Assembly (NCBI GenBank): GCA_023135165.1
Contig: JAGLTS010000066.1
Coordinates: 1-58,113, forward strand
Origin: Phycisphaerales bacterium
Lineage (GTDB): Bacteria > Planctomycetota > Phycisphaerae > Phycisphaerales > JAGLTS01
Length of the DNA stretch: 58,113 nt
Direction: 5' to 3'
Position numbers and translations under genes: made by a program. Below are positions 57,945 to 58,113 of the stretch, in pieces; position 1 is the stretch's first letter, and every line of letters starts with the position of its first letter. The notes under the pieces are model-generated. The model saw only the letters and a program-made list of their open reading frames with translations. It was not told where the DNA came from and did not search any database.

Positions 57945-58113
57945 ATGGCCAACATCATCGTCTTCGGACCGCATCCCGACGATCAGGAACTCGGCATGGG
58001 AGGCGCGATCGCCAAGCTCGCTGAGCAAGGCCACGACATCCTGCTCTGCGATATGACCGACGGCGAACCGACACCCTTCGGCGATCCACAAACGCGCGCC
58101 GAGGAAGCCCAGG
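57945..58113 (+). CDS. PIG-L family deacetylase, 5' part (cut by window end)
   Basis: The first 56 residues of an N-acetylglucosaminyl deacetylase-type enzyme. IIVFGPHPDDQELGMGGAIA contains the zinc motif PHPDDxE, and CDMTDGEPTPFGDPQTRAEE is the following loop seen in LmbE/BshB-like proteins. It continues past the window. AGGAG at 57931 fixes ATG 57945. Being beside a GT4 gene, it may deacetylate that enzyme's product. Confidence 0.85.
   Translation, partial: MANIIVFGPHPDDQELGMGGAIAKLAEQGHDILLCDMTDGEPTPFGDPQTRAEEAQ

Overview
The window looks like chromosomal DNA of a GC-rich planctomycete, most likely class Phycisphaerae. The sequence evidence is a long secreted protein with the N-terminal LESRRLL sorting-type motif, two exported proteins ending in dockerin-like calcium-loop repeats (DxNxDGxxDQSDLG), small membrane proteins with a C-terminal CPLCAYDLRG...CPECGWNR zinc ribbon, bactofilins, an ECF sigma factor divergent from a membrane Ser/Thr kinase, a ThiD2-ThiE fusion and a FabZ-like/ACP/FabZ-like trio. 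No rRNA, tRNA or CRISPR array was recognised.

Layout. 0.2-2.2 kb: two bactofilins, the second with a zinc-ribbon head, then a membrane protein. 2.2-2.9 kb: a broken REP-associated (RAYT-type) transposase with palindromic repeats beside and inside it. 2.9-6.6 kb: STAS protein, endonuclease IV, TPR lipoprotein, QueF and a methyltransferase-like protein. 6.6-10.7 kb: an accessory stretch, partly AT-richer, with an HTH remnant, a frameshifted nuclease-like gene, an intact RAYT unit bounded by perfect 20-bp inverted repeats, and an opine-dehydrogenase-type gene. 10.7-11.3 kb: non-coding DNA with palindromes and nine helically phased A-tracts. 11.3-20.5 kb: pseudouridine synthase, LexA behind a hairpin-rich leader, a Nudix-like protein, a VanZ-like protein, MurJ, an SDR and the korA-korB pair. 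20.6-27.4 kb: a small membrane protein, the LESRRLL protein, ALDH7, a pentapeptide-repeat protein, a ChaN-like lipoprotein and RpiA. 27.7-31.5 kb: dehydratase-ACP-dehydratase trio, Nif3-like protein and ECF sigma factor. 31.5-38.0 kb: a kinase with a palindrome inserted in frame in its activation segment, a Kelch protein, a lipoprotein, and a PadR regulator with a clear operator-like palindrome followed by a membrane-protein gene split by one in-frame amber codon. 38.1-44.4 kb: ThiE, M16 protease, nucleotide-sugar dehydrogenase, NmrA-like protein and a sulfatase lipoprotein. 44.7-48.9 kb: a signalling operon of HTH-receiver regulator, HDOD-histidine kinase and a degenerate receiver lacking the phosphoacceptor Asp. 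49.2-50.8 kb: tandem duplicated zinc-ribbon membrane genes plus the start of a third unit. 50.8-51.6 kb: a gene-free stretch with two minus-strand promoter + hairpin + terminator units, best read as small RNAs. 51.7-58.1 kb: nitrilase-family amidase, two exported proteins, TruA, a GT4 glycosyltransferase and the start of a PIG-L deacetylase cut by the window edge.

Working together: korA/korB form one ferredoxin-linked 2-oxoacid oxidoreductase; the dehydratase/ACP trio probably serves a dedicated acyl-chain pathway; the HTH-receiver, kinase and pseudo-receiver are probably one signalling module; padR probably controls itself and the split membrane gene; the GT4/PIG-L pair suggests glycoconjugate or sugar-thiol synthesis. 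The least explained items are the RNA-like units at 50.8-51.6 kb, the lexA leader, the phased A-tracts, and the recurring palindromes that enter coding sequence or supply stop codons.
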